Shown here: positions 44,699 through 57,029 of the stretch, piece by piece | Numbering within the stretch: position 1 is the first letter of the stretch | How the letters are laid out: every line of letters starts with the position of its first letter | Source of the DNA: Acephala macrosclerotiorum | Taxonomy: Eukaryota > Ascomycota > Leotiomycetes > Helotiales > Mollisiaceae | Reading direction: 5' to 3' | Length of the DNA stretch: 64,000 nucleotides | NCBI GenBank assembly: GCA_014904845.1 | Contig: MU119253.1 | Span: forward strand, 217,419-281,418 | Translations under genes and position numbers: made by a program | The notes under the pieces: model-generated | What the model saw: the letters and a program-made list of their open reading frames with translations, nothing else | Told to the model about the DNA's origin: nothing | Databases searched by the model: none

Positions 44699-45013
44699 TT
44701 GAGAACGCTGGACTAGATGAACTTTCGACTCTAAAGGATTTATCGAGGCGGGGAGGGTTTTTAAGTCACATTCAGCGTGGCGGTGTTTTACTTGGTGGCT
44801 TCGTATTGCAAACGTAGCTGCACTCCTTGCTTCGCGGTTATGCAGAATCGAAGCACATACCAACCAGCTCTTCTCTCGTCTACTTTTCACAAGCTGTAAG
44901 CCATCGCCTCCGGCTCGTTCTCCATAGAGCCTGATCTTCTCATAGCCTGGTTTTCTCTTGCCAGAATCATCCATCAGATCTTTGAAGGTGATCTCTTCAC
45001 CCTCCGTCTAAGA
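44699..45013 (-). pseudogene. HET-E-type HET domain fragment
   Basis: The minus strand reads TEGEEITFKDLMDDSGK, then GYEKIRLYGERAGGDGLQ. This is the first part of the HET domain in HET-E/NWD2-type incompatibility proteins ('EE..F.D...G..GY.KI..C...A..DGL'). The expected next block ('VDTCCIDK') is absent; the following sequence is unrelated. A truncated relic adjoining the HET pseudogene, but of a different HET subfamily. Confidence 0.6.
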
Positions 45014-45741
45014 AAGAATCGAAAACAAGACAACCAAACCTTGTATAATTTTTGAGCAGCAGTATTTCGCTTCGCAGGGACGTGGTTTTACAATACCGAA
45101 AACCCTCTCTGCAAGCAATCGCCATATTTCGCAACTGCGTTCGAAGGAAACTTCAAGGAGGGCAACTTTGAAAGAGATAGATGGCATTGTTTCAACTCGA
45201 AGCTTTCAGATGTTGTCGCAGTAGTTATGCTTTAGTCGAGTCGTCCCATCGTACATTGTTCGTGCGGATTGCGAGAATTAATATGCTTGACCTTCTTCGA
45301 CGTGACTTTGTTGATCATCCAACTTGCGGGAAGCTATGAGAGCATCTGTTGACACTCTATTTGCTTCGTCTCCAAAGCCAAGCTTCAAGACTCTGGCCCC
45401 CCAGCATCTCCGGGATCATCCTTTCAGACAATCTCCATCTATTCGACGTCCGAAGGCAGAACAATTCTATCACGGACCAGACGGACTAGACACTTGCAGG
45501 TCCAGCACGACCATCCCGAGCTTGTTAGTGCCTTGGTCGAAGACTCGTAGGTAGAAAAGCAAGGTAAACAGCATATGTCTAATGGGGTTATCACGAGCTA
45601 CTCGTTGATTATTTCGAACTTTGGATCTCCACCCTTTTATTATATAACAACGCGAAGTGAACTTATGACCGCATTGGATCTACAAACCGCGGGTATCGAT
45701 TCCCACAAGCGCTCCTCTGCAAACAGCTGCCATGCAATTTG
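45014..45741. other. Intergenic, nothing recognised
   Basis: A plus ORF at 45324-45554 has no features. Confidence 0.35.
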
Positions 45742-45960
45742 CTAACGGCAATCCTCTTCTTGCATCGCTTTCAGAATAGTATTCCCTTCCTTTAAGTATT
45801 CAAGTGCCGTCTTCAATCCGTACGAGGCCTGAAACGTGCGATGGCTGCCCCAGCCTTTTGTAACAATGCGGGATTTGTTGGGTGTCGCACTGCCATAGAT
45901 ACAGATTAGTAAAGGGAAGAAATAGGCAAGAACAAGCTGGTGATTCTCTATAAGATCCAT
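45742..45960 (-). CDS. Unknown short ORF cut by a transposon
   Basis: 72 residues from ATG 45960, with a hydrophobic start (LVLAYFFPLLICIYG) and a helical tail (ALEYLKEGNTILKAMQ). The frame continues upstream to the edge of the AT-rich element at 46041, so it may be the 3' part of a gene interrupted there. Family not recognised. Confidence 0.3.
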   Translation of the reverse strand: MDLIENHQLVLAYFFPLLICIYGSATPNKSRIVTKGWGSHRTFQASYGLKTALEYLKEGNTILKAMQEEDCR

Positions 45961-46040
45961 AGTCCCAGTGAGATATGAGACATTCTTTGCTGGAGGATTA
46001 GAGGGATAAGTCGTAGTATAAGGCCTACCAGGGGGTGCAG

Positions 46041-47467
46041 CATTTCGTGACACACAAAAATTAAGCGAAAAACCTCATAAATACACTATATATTCTTTAA
46101 ATTACTACAAATCACTTTTAAGAGGCTTTTTACCAAATTTTGCGATTTGTTTACACTTTTTTAATATCTCAACTATTTTAGTTCGTATTTTTTTCATTGT
46201 AATTTTACTTTATTCGTTTTATAGAACTTTTTTAAATTGATTTAACGTATTTTATTATTTTTTGCGCATTTATTTTTTTTAAAATATATTAATACTTTTT
46301 AATCGAATTTAAATTTGAGAATTATAGAAAATAAATATAAAAGCGTATTTTAATTTCGTTTTGAATAGTTTAAACGAATAATGTAATTTTCTCAATAAAA
46401 AGTTTGTACTCGTAATTTTAATCGTTGTTTTTTTATAAAATTTAAAATAAATCGTAGTACTTAGAGACGAAATTGATAATTGCTATATAAACAAACAATA
46501 AGCGCTTTATGTAGTACTTTTAAATCATAGAATTGCTTTTGATTTTGATTTCTACGAAATGTAATATATCGATATTTTATTGTTTTAAACGATTATTAAA
46601 TTTCTTTTTAAACTCGGATTTCTTTTTTTTAAATTTTTTAAATTTCTTGGATTACTTCGTATGATTTTTTTCGTTGTAATAGAATTTTAATTTTTCGCAT
46701 TTAATGTATTAATTGATTTATTTCGCAATATGCAATTAATTGTTTTATTTTTTTGATTTTTTTTAAATATTATTTGAATTTATACGCGTTTTTTTTTTTT
46801 TCAAAATTTTTTTAGTTTTTATTAATAATAAATCAATATATGTTTCGTTTGTAAAAAAATATAAATACTAATAATTTTTTATAAATTTTTTTTTATATTC
46901 GTTATTAAAAATTTTTTTTTTAATTTTATTTGTAGACGAGATTTTTTTTTTAACGTATATTATTTTGTAGTACTAAGCGTTTTTTGTATACTTTTTGAGT
47001 TGTATTTATAAAATTTTTTTTTTAATAAAAATATTGTATTTTTCGATTTAATATTCGAATAATTAATCGCGTAGTAAATTTCGTTTACTAATTAGAAATC
47101 AATACGTCGCTTTCGTGATTTGAGACTTTCGTTTAAATATTTTTGACTTTTTGCGATTTCGACGATACGCGTTTAACTCAATATTACGTCGTTCTCGTAA
47201 TTATTTATAGTTTATTTCGCGAGATATTTCAATTTATTTGTAAATACAAATAAACGACTTTATGCGATTATCGCGATCGAAATCTCTAAAGAAATTTGAT
47301 TTCTTTAAAATAGTATATTTTTTAATTTTGATTTCGTAATTAAAAATATTTAAACGAAGTCGTAAACGTAATTATAGTACTATAATTAATAATTTAAAAA
47401 GTTGTTTACGTATATTAATGAGATTATTGATAATGCGCACGGACTATTTTTGGTGTGTCACGAAATG
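46041..47467. mobile_element. AT-rich TIR element (1.4 kb), RIP-degraded
   Basis: Terminal inverted repeats CATTTCGTGACACAC(C)AAAAAT at 46041-46061 and 47446-47467 differ by one inserted C. The interior is A/T-rich with no ORF. Remaining cytosines are mostly in CG, hardly ever in CA, the signature of RIP. I see no target duplication. It may descend from a DNA transposon, but no transposase can be read. Confidence 0.75.
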
Positions 47468-47505
47468 TTACAACTTTTAGTAGTTTTATTTTTTACTTTG
47501 AACTA

Positions 47506-48234
47506 TTTTTTGCTTTGAATTACTTTTTATATTGAAAACATCGATTTTAAATTTTTATTATTTTTACAAATAATTAATAAAAATAAAAAGTATTTAATAA
47601 ATAATATATTTTAAACTTAAAATATTATCGTAAAATTTCGCTTTTTTTATTTAAAACTTTTTAAATTTTTTAATTAAATCTCGAAACTCTAAAAATAATT
47701 TTTATATAATTTATATATATTTTTTAAATTTTTAATTTTTTTTAAATAACTTTTGTAAATATTATAATATTATAATAAAAATTTATATTTGTATTTTTTA
47801 TATTAATATACTATTCGCCGTTTAATATTTAAAAGTTTTTATTAATAATGATTTTTTTAATTAATAATAATAAAAACTTTTATATAAAAAAATTATATAA
47901 AATTTATTTAAAATTTAATAAAAATTAAACTAATTAATAACTTTTTATAAACTTTTTTAAATCGAATTTTTATTTAATAAATTAAATTCTTTTAATAGCG
48001 AATATTATAAAAAGGTATTAAAGTTTAAAAAAGTAGAAAATTAATATATATATATTTTTTAAGTTTAATTAAAAAATATTACGTAATTTAAATTTAAAAA
48101 AAATTCGTAAATTTTTTAGTTTTTATATAAAAAATTTAATTTTTTAATTTTAAGTATTTTTAATAATTATTCGTAGAAATAATAAAGGTCCAAAATCGGT
48201 GTTTTTAGTGTAAAAGGTGGCCCAAAGCAGGTGG
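47506..48234. mobile_element. AT-rich TIR element (about 730 bp) whose arms differ only by RIP-type changes
   Basis: The left arm (47506-47548, reverse-complemented) and the right arm (48192-48234) align over about 43 nt. Almost every difference is a G/A or C/T transition, with the right arm keeping the G. The interior is almost pure A/T. It abuts the previous element. Confidence 0.65.
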
Positions 48235-48263
48235 GGCCTTATCGGAAGCTTACCTTTTGGAAT

Positions 48264-48377
48264 CTAGGCTATTGCCCGCTTGTGATTATTCACGGCACCT
48301 TCATATTTAAAATACTTTTCACAGATGTCGCAATATGAAGTGCGGAAGCAACGGGAGCAATCATTGCAGGAGGCCAT
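48264..48377 (-). pseudogene. C2H2 zinc-finger gene fragment
   Basis: The minus strand reads MASCNDCSRCFRTSY and then CDICEKYFKYEGAVNNHKRA before a stop. CxxC...H fits the first part of a fungal C2H2 finger array; an in-frame stop lies just upstream of the ATG. Only a fragment remains beside the transposon. Confidence 0.45.
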
Positions 48378-49271
48378 GGTGAGCAGTTCGAGAGCTTCAA
48401 GTGCGATATCGCGTTATTTGTGTCGTTATCTCTGCGTAGTTTTCGAGAAAGAGGGGTGTTTCGATTCCCCGAAATGCTTCTGTTTTCAAGGCTCTGGTGT
48501 GGCTGAACTACTGTAGAATATGTCGGCCAGTACGATTGCGATTCCTCAACACCTTCTCGAATCGATCTGCAGCGATCTGATTACTGCAGACTCTCATAGT
48601 TTGCGCCCAATCAGCTGCGACCGCAAAATCTGCCGTTGGACTAAGTCAATCGTCGGATCAATTTCACTTCACAACGGTCCTTTCATATGCGATCATCCGA
48701 GAGCATAATTGATAGGAAGACAGATCTGCTGGCGTTGAATGGCGTCCAATTCTGGCCCCCCTTCTCGCATCAAATGCTCTGGTACGAGAGAACTAGAATT
48801 GGACACTCTAATTTGCAAGGTCGCTAGTGACTCGAAGCATTATCGTCGTTCTATGCTAATATGACAGCCTTTCTCCACATTACGATTCGCATCGACTTTA
48901 GTACTCTCGAAAGTTGTATATAAGGCTGGTGCTGACTGGCTGGCCAATAATAGAATAAAATTGATATTAACAAGCAAAGAAAAATAATAAATTTAAAGTT
49001 TAATTAAAATAAAAAAACTTAACGCTCGGTATTTAAAAAAGCCCTTACCCCCGTTCCATGGGCTAAATTAAAATCTTTTAAATTTCAATCATTTCAACTA
49101 ATGGGAAAGGGTTCATGGGAAACGCTATAGTTTATTAAGGGTGGTAGAAATCGACGAAATAAGCTATTATCCTATGAGCTGACTTAGCCGATGAATGGAC
49201 TGCAACAAATCCACTCGCTAAGATTCTGCATTCTCGCCAGAAGAGCAGCCCAGCATAAGTAATAGGCCCCC
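48378..49271. other. Intergenic; small inverted repeat only
   Basis: GTCCAATTCT at 48745-48754 and AGAATTGGAC near 48794-48803 form an inverted pair around about 40 nt. ORFs at 48325-48708 lack features. Confidence 0.35.
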
Positions 49272-49433
49272 AAAATTTTCTCTATCGGCGCCCGCTATCA
49301 ATGGGCCAGCATCGCCTACTTCATCTGCTTCCTCGTCTCTGTCCCATTCTACTTCATGAACAAGTTTTTCCCACACCAAAGGATATGGTCTAACCTCAAC
49401 CTCTCTATCATCTTGTGGTACTGGGATGGATGA
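49272..49433 (+). pseudogene. Oligopeptide transporter (OPT) C-terminal fragment
   Basis: The plus strand reads SIGARYQWASIAYFICF, then VPFYFMNKFFPHQRIWSNLN and IILWYWDG before a stop. This is the penultimate region of fungal OPT transporters, where a membrane helix precedes 'P.w...kyFP..r.W..lN'. No upstream part is visible within several hundred bases. A small relic. Confidence 0.6.
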
Positions 49434-50089
49434 GAGATAGCTTCGTCAGGCCGAAGATGGCTGGGGAGTATGTGTGCAGCGTAGTTATCGTTGTATATAG
49501 TCGTAAGGCGAGTGAAATGCCTCTTACATGCGCTCTCCGCCGGAGAAAAAAGTTGCCAGAATTGTACATCCCAGAATATTAGTATTTGCTTGCAAGATCT
49601 CAGCCTTTTCTATTCTTCTAAAGTCCCAAAGCTACTAGGACAATCTCTCAAGTACTACAAAGCTAGGAATCAACCTTTTATTAAATTACAATTATTTAAA
49701 GATTGAGTTTAGTTTTAGGGGGGCTCTTTTTGAGATTGCGCACGAGCTATTTTATTTCTCGGGCGGAGAGATGCAGATCTGCTTTTGTGTTGCATCTTTT
49801 GCCCTGAAGTATGTTTTGGTAACGTGTTTCTCCATTCTCTCATTATCCAAATAAACTTGAAGGTACGAATATTCATATGTCATTCTAAGAAGAAAATCAA
49901 GCATCCATGCAATTCACAGCACTCTGTCCATGGCCCCGAGATAGCAGTTCGTTGTAGGAGTATATCACGTGAAGTCTCAGACAAGAGTAAGGGCGTACCG
50001 TGGTATGCCATCTTCATCGAATCCGAAAACTTCTTGGTAAAGACTTGTGTTCACCAGAAGAGTCTCATGATCTATTCGGAGTAGTTCCG
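49434..50089. other. Intergenic, nothing recognised
   Basis: Short ORFs (49491-49706, 49785-50084) without features. Confidence 0.35.
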
Positions 50090-51530
50090 TCACTTTTCGT
50101 AGCACGCCACGTTCGGCTCGATATCTAGAACTCCCACCCGAGTAAAATGACCACGACTTCTCGAAGTAATAGTGAATCTTGTCCCGGGACCGTCGCCAGT
50201 GGTCATAATCAACCCACGTAACTGAAGGGATTTTGAACCTTCGACCGGATTAGTTACCTTGAAATAATGTGATCCTGGACCGTTCAAGACTGGCATGAAG
50301 AAGATATTGCTTTTCGTTCTAGCAAGGTCATGTTTTGTATCGTAATAGACGTAGCCGAGGCTCTGCAGTTGGAACGCTCCAGCTCTCCATAAGAACACCC
50401 GGAGGTTAGTTATGGTGAGATCATTGACGTGGAAGAACATAGGAACCTTGATCAGCGGCCCAGTTTTTGCCTTGAGGCTTGCATATTTGAGTTGACCTAA
50501 ATGATTTTCGCTGACAGGCACCGTGGCAATTTCCAGAACGGAAATCAGAGGACTCACGTTTGTGTCAACGATGGTGCTCGATATGCATTTGACTTCATCA
50601 CCTTGCGATAGCTCGTGACTCGCCAACACAACAGTCGTTCGATGTCCCGTCGCCACAGACCACCAACATATTGATCTTTAAAAATATCTTGGAAGTGCTG
50701 AGCGATACCCGAAAATGCTACCAGTTTATCCATACCATAAGTTAGATTCGTATGGGAGTAGAGAACGACTGCTTGAAACCATGATTGCGTGTCATCTCTA
50801 TCATTTGGGAATTTGAAGCGAAGCATTTGTGCTCTCTGGATACCTTCTGGCATCACTTCACTGATCATACCAGACCGGCACTCGCAGAAAAGCTGCTCGT
50901 TGGTGAAATGCAGGGTACGGGCTGCCAGAAATCTTTCTTGGAAAACCCAACCGCGGGTAGATAATGGGGCTTTGACGACACAACGATTGTATGATTCGTT
51001 GTCCAGTACTTCGAAAGTATCCGACGTAGTTGATTGAATGAAATGTCTGTCTATTTTGACAGTATCTCTCTCTACGAACAATCCGGCTGACCCATTTCCG
51101 CCTCTGCTCGCAGCGGTATTGACAGCCGTATTGCTGTAGACTTGGCTCATCAGGGTGGATTCTTGCCGCTAGTCGTCTTCATCGTCCTGAATAATGCATA
51201 AGGAGTCGATCCAAATAAAACTGAAACCTAAACGCTGGGTGATCATGATAGCGTCTTGAAATGTTTTACAAAGACTGCGGACTGGAATCGATTGGTGGAG
51301 AGATGAGATGTTGCTCTGCTTCAGTGTGAAAAATGGAATGGTTCCCCAGCAGTGACTTAAAGTCACGTAATGTGGATGTATTCCCCTTTCCCTAGTACTA
51401 CGAAGTCGAACGCCCCCACTGAAAATCTCTAGGAGGCGTGTTGGGGGTTCCTTTGCCATGGTTAAGGGACATTGACACCTTTCGAGCCATTCTACAGCGA
51501 GTCTAAGTGTATCGTCCGATGCTGTGGAGG
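50090..51530 (-). pseudogene. HET-domain gene with a TAG stop and a deletion at the SWSWAS motif
   Basis: The frame starts upstream of ATG 51459 (VEWLERCQC...) and reads PTRLLEI, YVTLSHCWGTIPF, TFQDAIMITQRLGFSFIW and DSLCIIQDDEDD, the HET core. TAG at 51169-51171 follows, where the family has Trp (QDDEDDW); the same frame continues RQESTLMSQVYSNTA, RGWVFQERFLAARTLHF and GLWRRDIERLLCW. At about 50575 the frame ends in YRAPSL. The usual SWSWAS block is missing and the C-terminal domain (VSPLISVLEIATV...) continues in another frame to 50090. One nonsense change and one deletion/frameshift thus disable it. Confidence 0.85.
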
Positions 51531-52841
51531 AAGCTAGGTTTGGACGGGAAGCGGTTATCAGAAAAGTGAGCTTTGAGTTGTGATATTAGACGCTCCGTCT
51601 CTTACCTACTGACTCCGGTACGACTTGCAACGTAACCCTAAAATATTGGTGCCTCGGCGTGGATTAAATTGAAGTTGCGGGGGCCCGCAAAACAATGGAC
51701 AACACAAGATGTTTGCCTTCACTAGATTTATTGCCAAGTGATGGAGGCCAATCTGAAATGATTCTCATGGCACTTTGCCATACTTGAACAATTTTTCCAG
51801 CTTTAAAGCCTTCCGAATAGTTTGCTACTTCGATGAATCGTGAACAAACAATACATCCTTCATTTGCGAATTTAATGATTGCAGAAACGTGTGTATGGTA
51901 AGGTAACTCAAGGTAGCCTGAGCGACTTTAAGTTTCTTCTTGATCTCGTTCTCATGATCAAAGATATTGCGGCACACAAGATACAGCTTAGAGAGCATCC
52001 ATTCTGTGGCCGCAGGGGTCTCCATTCGCAGACAGCCCGGCCCGGTTAGCTTTCGTCGTGTCCACTGTAAGCTGGAGTTGGAGCATTTGAACTTGACGAA
52101 GAGAAGATATAATGACGAGGCTCTTATCCTCGTGAGAAGATGGATGTCTTATCTAGGACGTGGCTCCGCATGTCTGACGAATCATGACATGATTGGATCG
52201 GCTGTGCAACTGCTGGTTACATCTAGGCAGAGATTTTTGATACACAATTTCAATGTATCATGGAACATACGCTTGTTTCTTGAAATATTGCAAGAGTACG
52301 GATAGCGAACTTACACGGGATAAAGACTACAGGAGATAGGGTGATATTAACAGTAGAGAGAAATATGCTCACGTAACTATTCGCCCCGCAATTACCCCTC
52401 CAAGCCCTCTTTAATAGTGGGATATCCCTCGTACCTTACGCTATGCCCTGCTTTTGACGATTGGAATTTATTATAAAACTTTTATTATATAGATTTTTTA
52501 TTCGCACCGGCTCCGCCAGCGCGAATAATAACGTCCCCCTTTTACAACTTCCTCTACGTAGAGCTAGAACTAAAGCTTTACGAAGAGCTTTAAACTACGG
52601 GAGCGCTAAATATTAAAAGCGATATATTTTAGCGTTTTTTGACAAAACCTTTGTGCAAAAATGTGACTTAAATATCACGTTTTATTACGTAATCTCAAAG
52701 CAAACCCTTTTTTCCCTAGTAAAATACCTTTAACCATCGTCAGAGGCAAAGAGGCCAGCCTCTGAAATATTTTCTTTGGGCTATTTTCACGTGACCCTCC
52801 GAATTAAGCTCGCCACCACGTGACGAGCCGAAGGAAGTGGT
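51531..52841. other. Intergenic with a small repeat remnant
   Basis: Apart from the short ORF listed separately, 52480-52640 is repeat-like: a GC-rich CCGGCTCCGCCAGCGC piece, then A/T-rich DNA with the inverted pair CGCTAAATAT / ATATTTTAGCG near 52600-52635. Confidence 0.35.
51825..52025 (-). CDS. Short unknown ORF
   Basis: 66 residues, METPAATEWMLSKLYLVCR... then LKVAQATLSYLTIHTFLQSL, strongly helical and protein-like. No family recognised. It may be one exon of a decayed gene. Confidence 0.3.
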   Translation of the reverse strand: METPAATEWMLSKLYLVCRNIFDHENEIKKKLKVAQATLSYLTIHTFLQSLNSQMKDVLFVHDSSK

Positions 52842-55800
52842 GTGATGATCGAATCAAATGACAAGCAGACGATATCCTTGCCTAGGTTTCTGAACATATG
52901 CATTTCGGAGACTTCTATTCAAAGATCAAAACCTTATTCCAGCATGACTTCTCCCACGAACGGCCAGGGCCGGAACTGGGCACGCGAGTCTCGGCGAAGC
53001 GCTCCTGCACGATTGGTAAATGCTTACCTCTCGCCAAGCGGAGCTGCAATTACACCGCATGGACGGCACCCCGTATTGAAGCGTGTGAGCAGACGCAACA
53101 CCGAGCTCAGCAATCGAGACTTGCTCTCAGACCTCATCCGTAAGCAGCGGACGCGCGTAGAGGGGATCGAAGACCAGGAGGAGCGGGAGTTGGAGGAAGA
53201 GGAGGTGCTGAGCCCCATCACTGAGAGGTCCAAAATAACTCTTGTCTCATCAGGAGATTTGAGGCTTGAAGACTATGACTCGGACTCTAGTTATAACAGC
53301 TTCAAACTCTCGTTGGAAAAGAAAGACCTCTTAGCGCCTGAGCCAGAGCCTTCGAACCACGATCAGTACTTGTCTACGGAAGACTATCTCGCGAGGCCGC
53401 AGTCCTCCGCTTCGAGGAGGGACTCTGCGAAATCGGCGGCGGAGAGAGATCGTCTCGTCACCGTTTATAGAGCCTACAGATCCGGCTTCAAAGGAGATGT
53501 GTTTCAGGATGGGAACTTGTTTGCCGAGTTGAATATTGGCACAAACAGAAAATTGTTTCAAAGGGAATTTTCGAAACCACTTTTCAGATGGGTGTCAGTA
53601 CCAAAGCTTTCTTTTGGGGGCCCCTTAGCAGGTTCAATATTGAACTAACCCCGGCATCTAGTCACGTCGAAAATCCAACAATGAACTTCAGTGTTGGTCT
53701 ATCCATTCTATGCCAGATTGTCTTTACTGATTGGGTATTAGACATTTGTGGTAATCTCCTATTCTAGAAGCATTTGTCCGCCAAACTCACCAATCTAGCC
53801 CATTGTGCTCGAATGTCCTTGGTTGGATGCCTTCGAAAAGGAAAAGCTTGCATCCATTTTGAAGGCTGCACGCCAAAAATCCGAGCGCTCATTGCGGAAA
53901 CCACAAGGAGAGAAAATCAACTATCTAGAGCCCGAATACTATGAAGAAACAATTGAAGAGACCATTTACCCCAACTTTCGTTCTCGCCGACACAAGATCG
54001 AAAACCTCCGATGGATATGCGTTCCGTACTTTGCCCTGAACGATATGCCGACAGTGAAGATAACGGATGCGGAAGAACTTGAATTCGAGCGAGTGACAGC
54101 GTTCTTGAAGTCAGGATATGTGGCGGAGGGAAATCATTTTCAGGTAGCCCAACTTTGGGTTCTTATGATAGGAGATGGTAAGGCTTGGAATGATTTAACA
54201 GGTTGCGGATAGTAATAACTGAGATTAGGTTTCCTTATTACATGTTCTAGGAGAGCAATACCGGACATTCCAGGAAATCTGATTAGGGTCAAAACCCTCC
54301 CGCCAGAGAGCCAGGAATCTCGAGATACCGGTGATAGAGCTCCCGTTATTTTCGTGTGTGATGGCGGGATCCGAAGATGGCTGCTTCCGGTCAAGAATTG
54401 CAGAACTTGGCCTGTATGCTTTGCTTCTGATCTTTCCGCTCGCGGAAAATCCTAATCTGTGCATGTCTTGATAGAGGGGGAACGACGAAACTGACCTATG
54501 GCCAGGAATTCACTGCAAATCTTGCCGAACTCAGTGTCGATTTCGCCAATGGATGGGATCTGGTATACGAAGATGTGAAGATAAAGCGCACAGATTGGCC
54601 GCGGGTGATTTCGCTTGCGCAGAAGACTTCAATTCGACTAATCTTGAAGCTCACGTAAGTGTTCTCCAGTTGATCTTGAGAGAAGACCGTTAATACCTTG
54701 TAGAGAAGGGGAAGAAGATAGCGATGAAGATGCACCAGCTGAACCCTCAGATAAGGAAAGTGATTCAGAAGATGAGGTCGGATCGGGTACAGCAGTTGAT
54801 GAACAGGGGGCCGAAACGGTGAAAAGCCCAAAGAATACGCCCAGCAAGATTCTTTCGACCTTGATACCCAAGGTCTCCTCACCCAAGAGCAACGGAGCCG
54901 ATAACAAGGCACTCCGTTCAGTCCATTTAGGATATGCCTGGCATGTTTTCACGCTTCTTGCAAGTAGGATTGATGTAGAGGAAGTCTCTAAGTCCTTGAC
55001 CCCATCCTCATCGTCCCAAATTCGAACAACCGGAGACACCCTCATAGTTGACAAGCAGTTACTAAATGAAGACTCGGACGAAATGGACCAATATTTTCGA
55101 TCCATTAATAATCGCAGGGGGGAGAGAGAGGCCTACCAACAATGTCTCACGCGTATACAAGAGGATGTAAGATCATATGTCAACTCTCTTGATTTAGGGG
55201 ACGCATGCGAGCTGCGTGACTTCAACAGCGCTCGAGTACACTTTTATCAAGCTGCGAAAGAGATATTCACCTTCTTCTATCCTTTACACTACACTCACGC
55301 GATAACCTGGAAATACTGGGGAGCAGTTGACAGCATACTGTGCAGTGATCAGAGCAGGAAGAGTCTGTCACAGTTCCTACAAATGCTGCATGACGTACGC
55401 CGTCTAGCTCGTGTTGTAGAGGACTTAAAAGAAGAATTGTTCTCGAAACGGACGCCCACGACACACAACCAAACCAATGTGCCTCACGAATTCATTCAGG
55501 CATTCATGCTCTGCCTTATGTTCTTCATTCTATACACAACGGACCAGGCCACTCGTTCTAGCAACTATCTCTCCCGATGCAGGGCTCTTCTCACGCAAGG
55601 CAAAATCAAGGTCATTCAGCGCTTGCAAACAATCACACTGCGAGATAGAGAGGCAGTGTTGCCACTTGGTGTTGCCACTCTACTTATTGGGCAGCTAGTA
55701 CATGATGTAGGCGGCGGGTCACTGTTTCCCGATCGTCATAGGTTGATAAACCTATATCTAAAGGACTTGCAACATTTGGTAAGTTGTCTCAAGAAATTCC

Positions 55801-56551
55801 CGCAGATCCATTCAAAGCGTGCTTTTCGTTAGGATATACTGCACTCTCTCAACCGTAGAACCCCTCGCTGATCTCAGCCCTGCAGACCGATGAAGTTCAC
55901 AACCACCCACTCAGCCGCCGCTACCAAGAATCTTTCGTTTCCCTTAAATCAGAGCTTGAAACTATCATCACGACCCTCACAGATCAGCAGCGCGTGCTGG
56001 TGGCACTGGACAACAGTATCAGTGAGGGCGAGGCCAAGTCGGTGTGCAGCGTGCTCGCTCAAAAAGAGCAGGGCCGCGAAGCGTCAATTGTCGAGTCTGC
56101 GCTGCAAAGCACCGAAGAGACCCTTGCCAACTTCGGGGAGATGTTCAGGAGGACTTCAGAGTTGGAGAGCTGGGTATGTAAATACTCCCCTCTTGACTAG
56201 TGTCCAATTCTCCCCTGGCTTGACTCCAGATTGACTCCAGATTGCTGATCTCGTGGGTTCATCTAGCATTTCTGTATCATAGATACAGCCAAAGACCGCC
56301 AGGAAAAAGCTGCCTTGACTTTTACCACTGTAACTGTGTTTTTCCTGCCGCTTACTATGTTGGCTTCCGTCTTCGGCATGAACACCAATGATATTCGCAA
56401 CATGGACCAGAACCAATGGCTGTTTTGGGTGATAGCCGGCCCGCTGTGTGCAACGGGGCTGGTGATGTGGCTGGTATATTTGGGAAGTGTGCCGTTGGGG
56501 CAGTGGTTCAAGCGACTGACGAGTCGAAAAAGGAAGGGAGGAGGAGAGTGA
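52842..56551 (+). CDS. CorA-type Mg2+ transporter-like protein, many exons
   Basis: Exons by eye: 52842-53593, 53662-about 53734, about 53796-54177, 54256-54413, 54506-54654, 54704-55778, 55886-56173 and 56267-56551. All but the second and third joins are firm. More than 1000 residues. The long N-terminal soluble part includes FRWVHVENPTMNF, CPWLDAFEKEKL, DGGIRRWLLPVKNCRTW and LSVDFANGWDLVYED, a pattern of large fungal CorA relatives. An acidic linker follows (SDEDAPAEPSDKESDSED). The C-terminus is CorA: a helix ending TFTTVTVFFLPLTMLASVFGMN with the GMN selectivity motif, then a second membrane helix. GMN and both helices are intact. ATG 52944 is an alternative start. Likely divalent-cation channel or a receptor derived from one. 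Confidence 0.82.
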
Positions 56552-57029
56552 GGGCAGGTGTTGGCGCTTTGAAGAGCTGATAACCAGTCACGAGCGAGGA
56601 AAGGGCTGTGAGATGATTGGTCTCGATTGATAACCTCTTGGAGTTGAGGTTGCTGTTTGTATAAAGTATCTTAATATGTTACTTAAATTCGTCTCTTTGC
56701 TGACTAGGTACTCCAAAATCTTAGGGCCGTCACTGCTGGGCTGGCTTAAGCGAATGTAGTGGACTCGTATAACGGCCCTTTCTACTTATGGAACCAAGTC
56801 TTGACCAAATCGTTTGTAAGGAGGCCCTGGCATTGACATCCGGATGTCATCCTCATTGACCCAAGCATGGTACCTGTTGGGATATTCCCCATATGACTCT
56901 ATACTAGTCGGTATTCGTCTTGCTTCCAGCAAGCTCCCGGGTGCGTATGCCACGAAGTCGTAAATGGCACTTGTTGATCTCGAGTTGCATGGCTAATAAT
57001 AAAGTAAGATTGTAATGCTGTTTAAAAGA
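56552..57029. other. Intergenic, nothing recognised
   Basis: Downstream of the CorA-type gene. Confidence 0.4.

Noticed and set aside
46500..48100. AT-rich blocks as mitochondrial insertions or centromere
   Set aside because: They carry terminal inverted repeats and a CA-depleted, CG-retaining pattern typical of RIP-degraded transposons; no mitochondrial gene is readable.
54178..54505. Single 299-bp intron in the CorA-type gene
   Set aside because: The middle part (54256-54413) reads as a conserved exon (IRVKTL...DGGIRRWLLPVKNCRTWP), so two short introns fit better.
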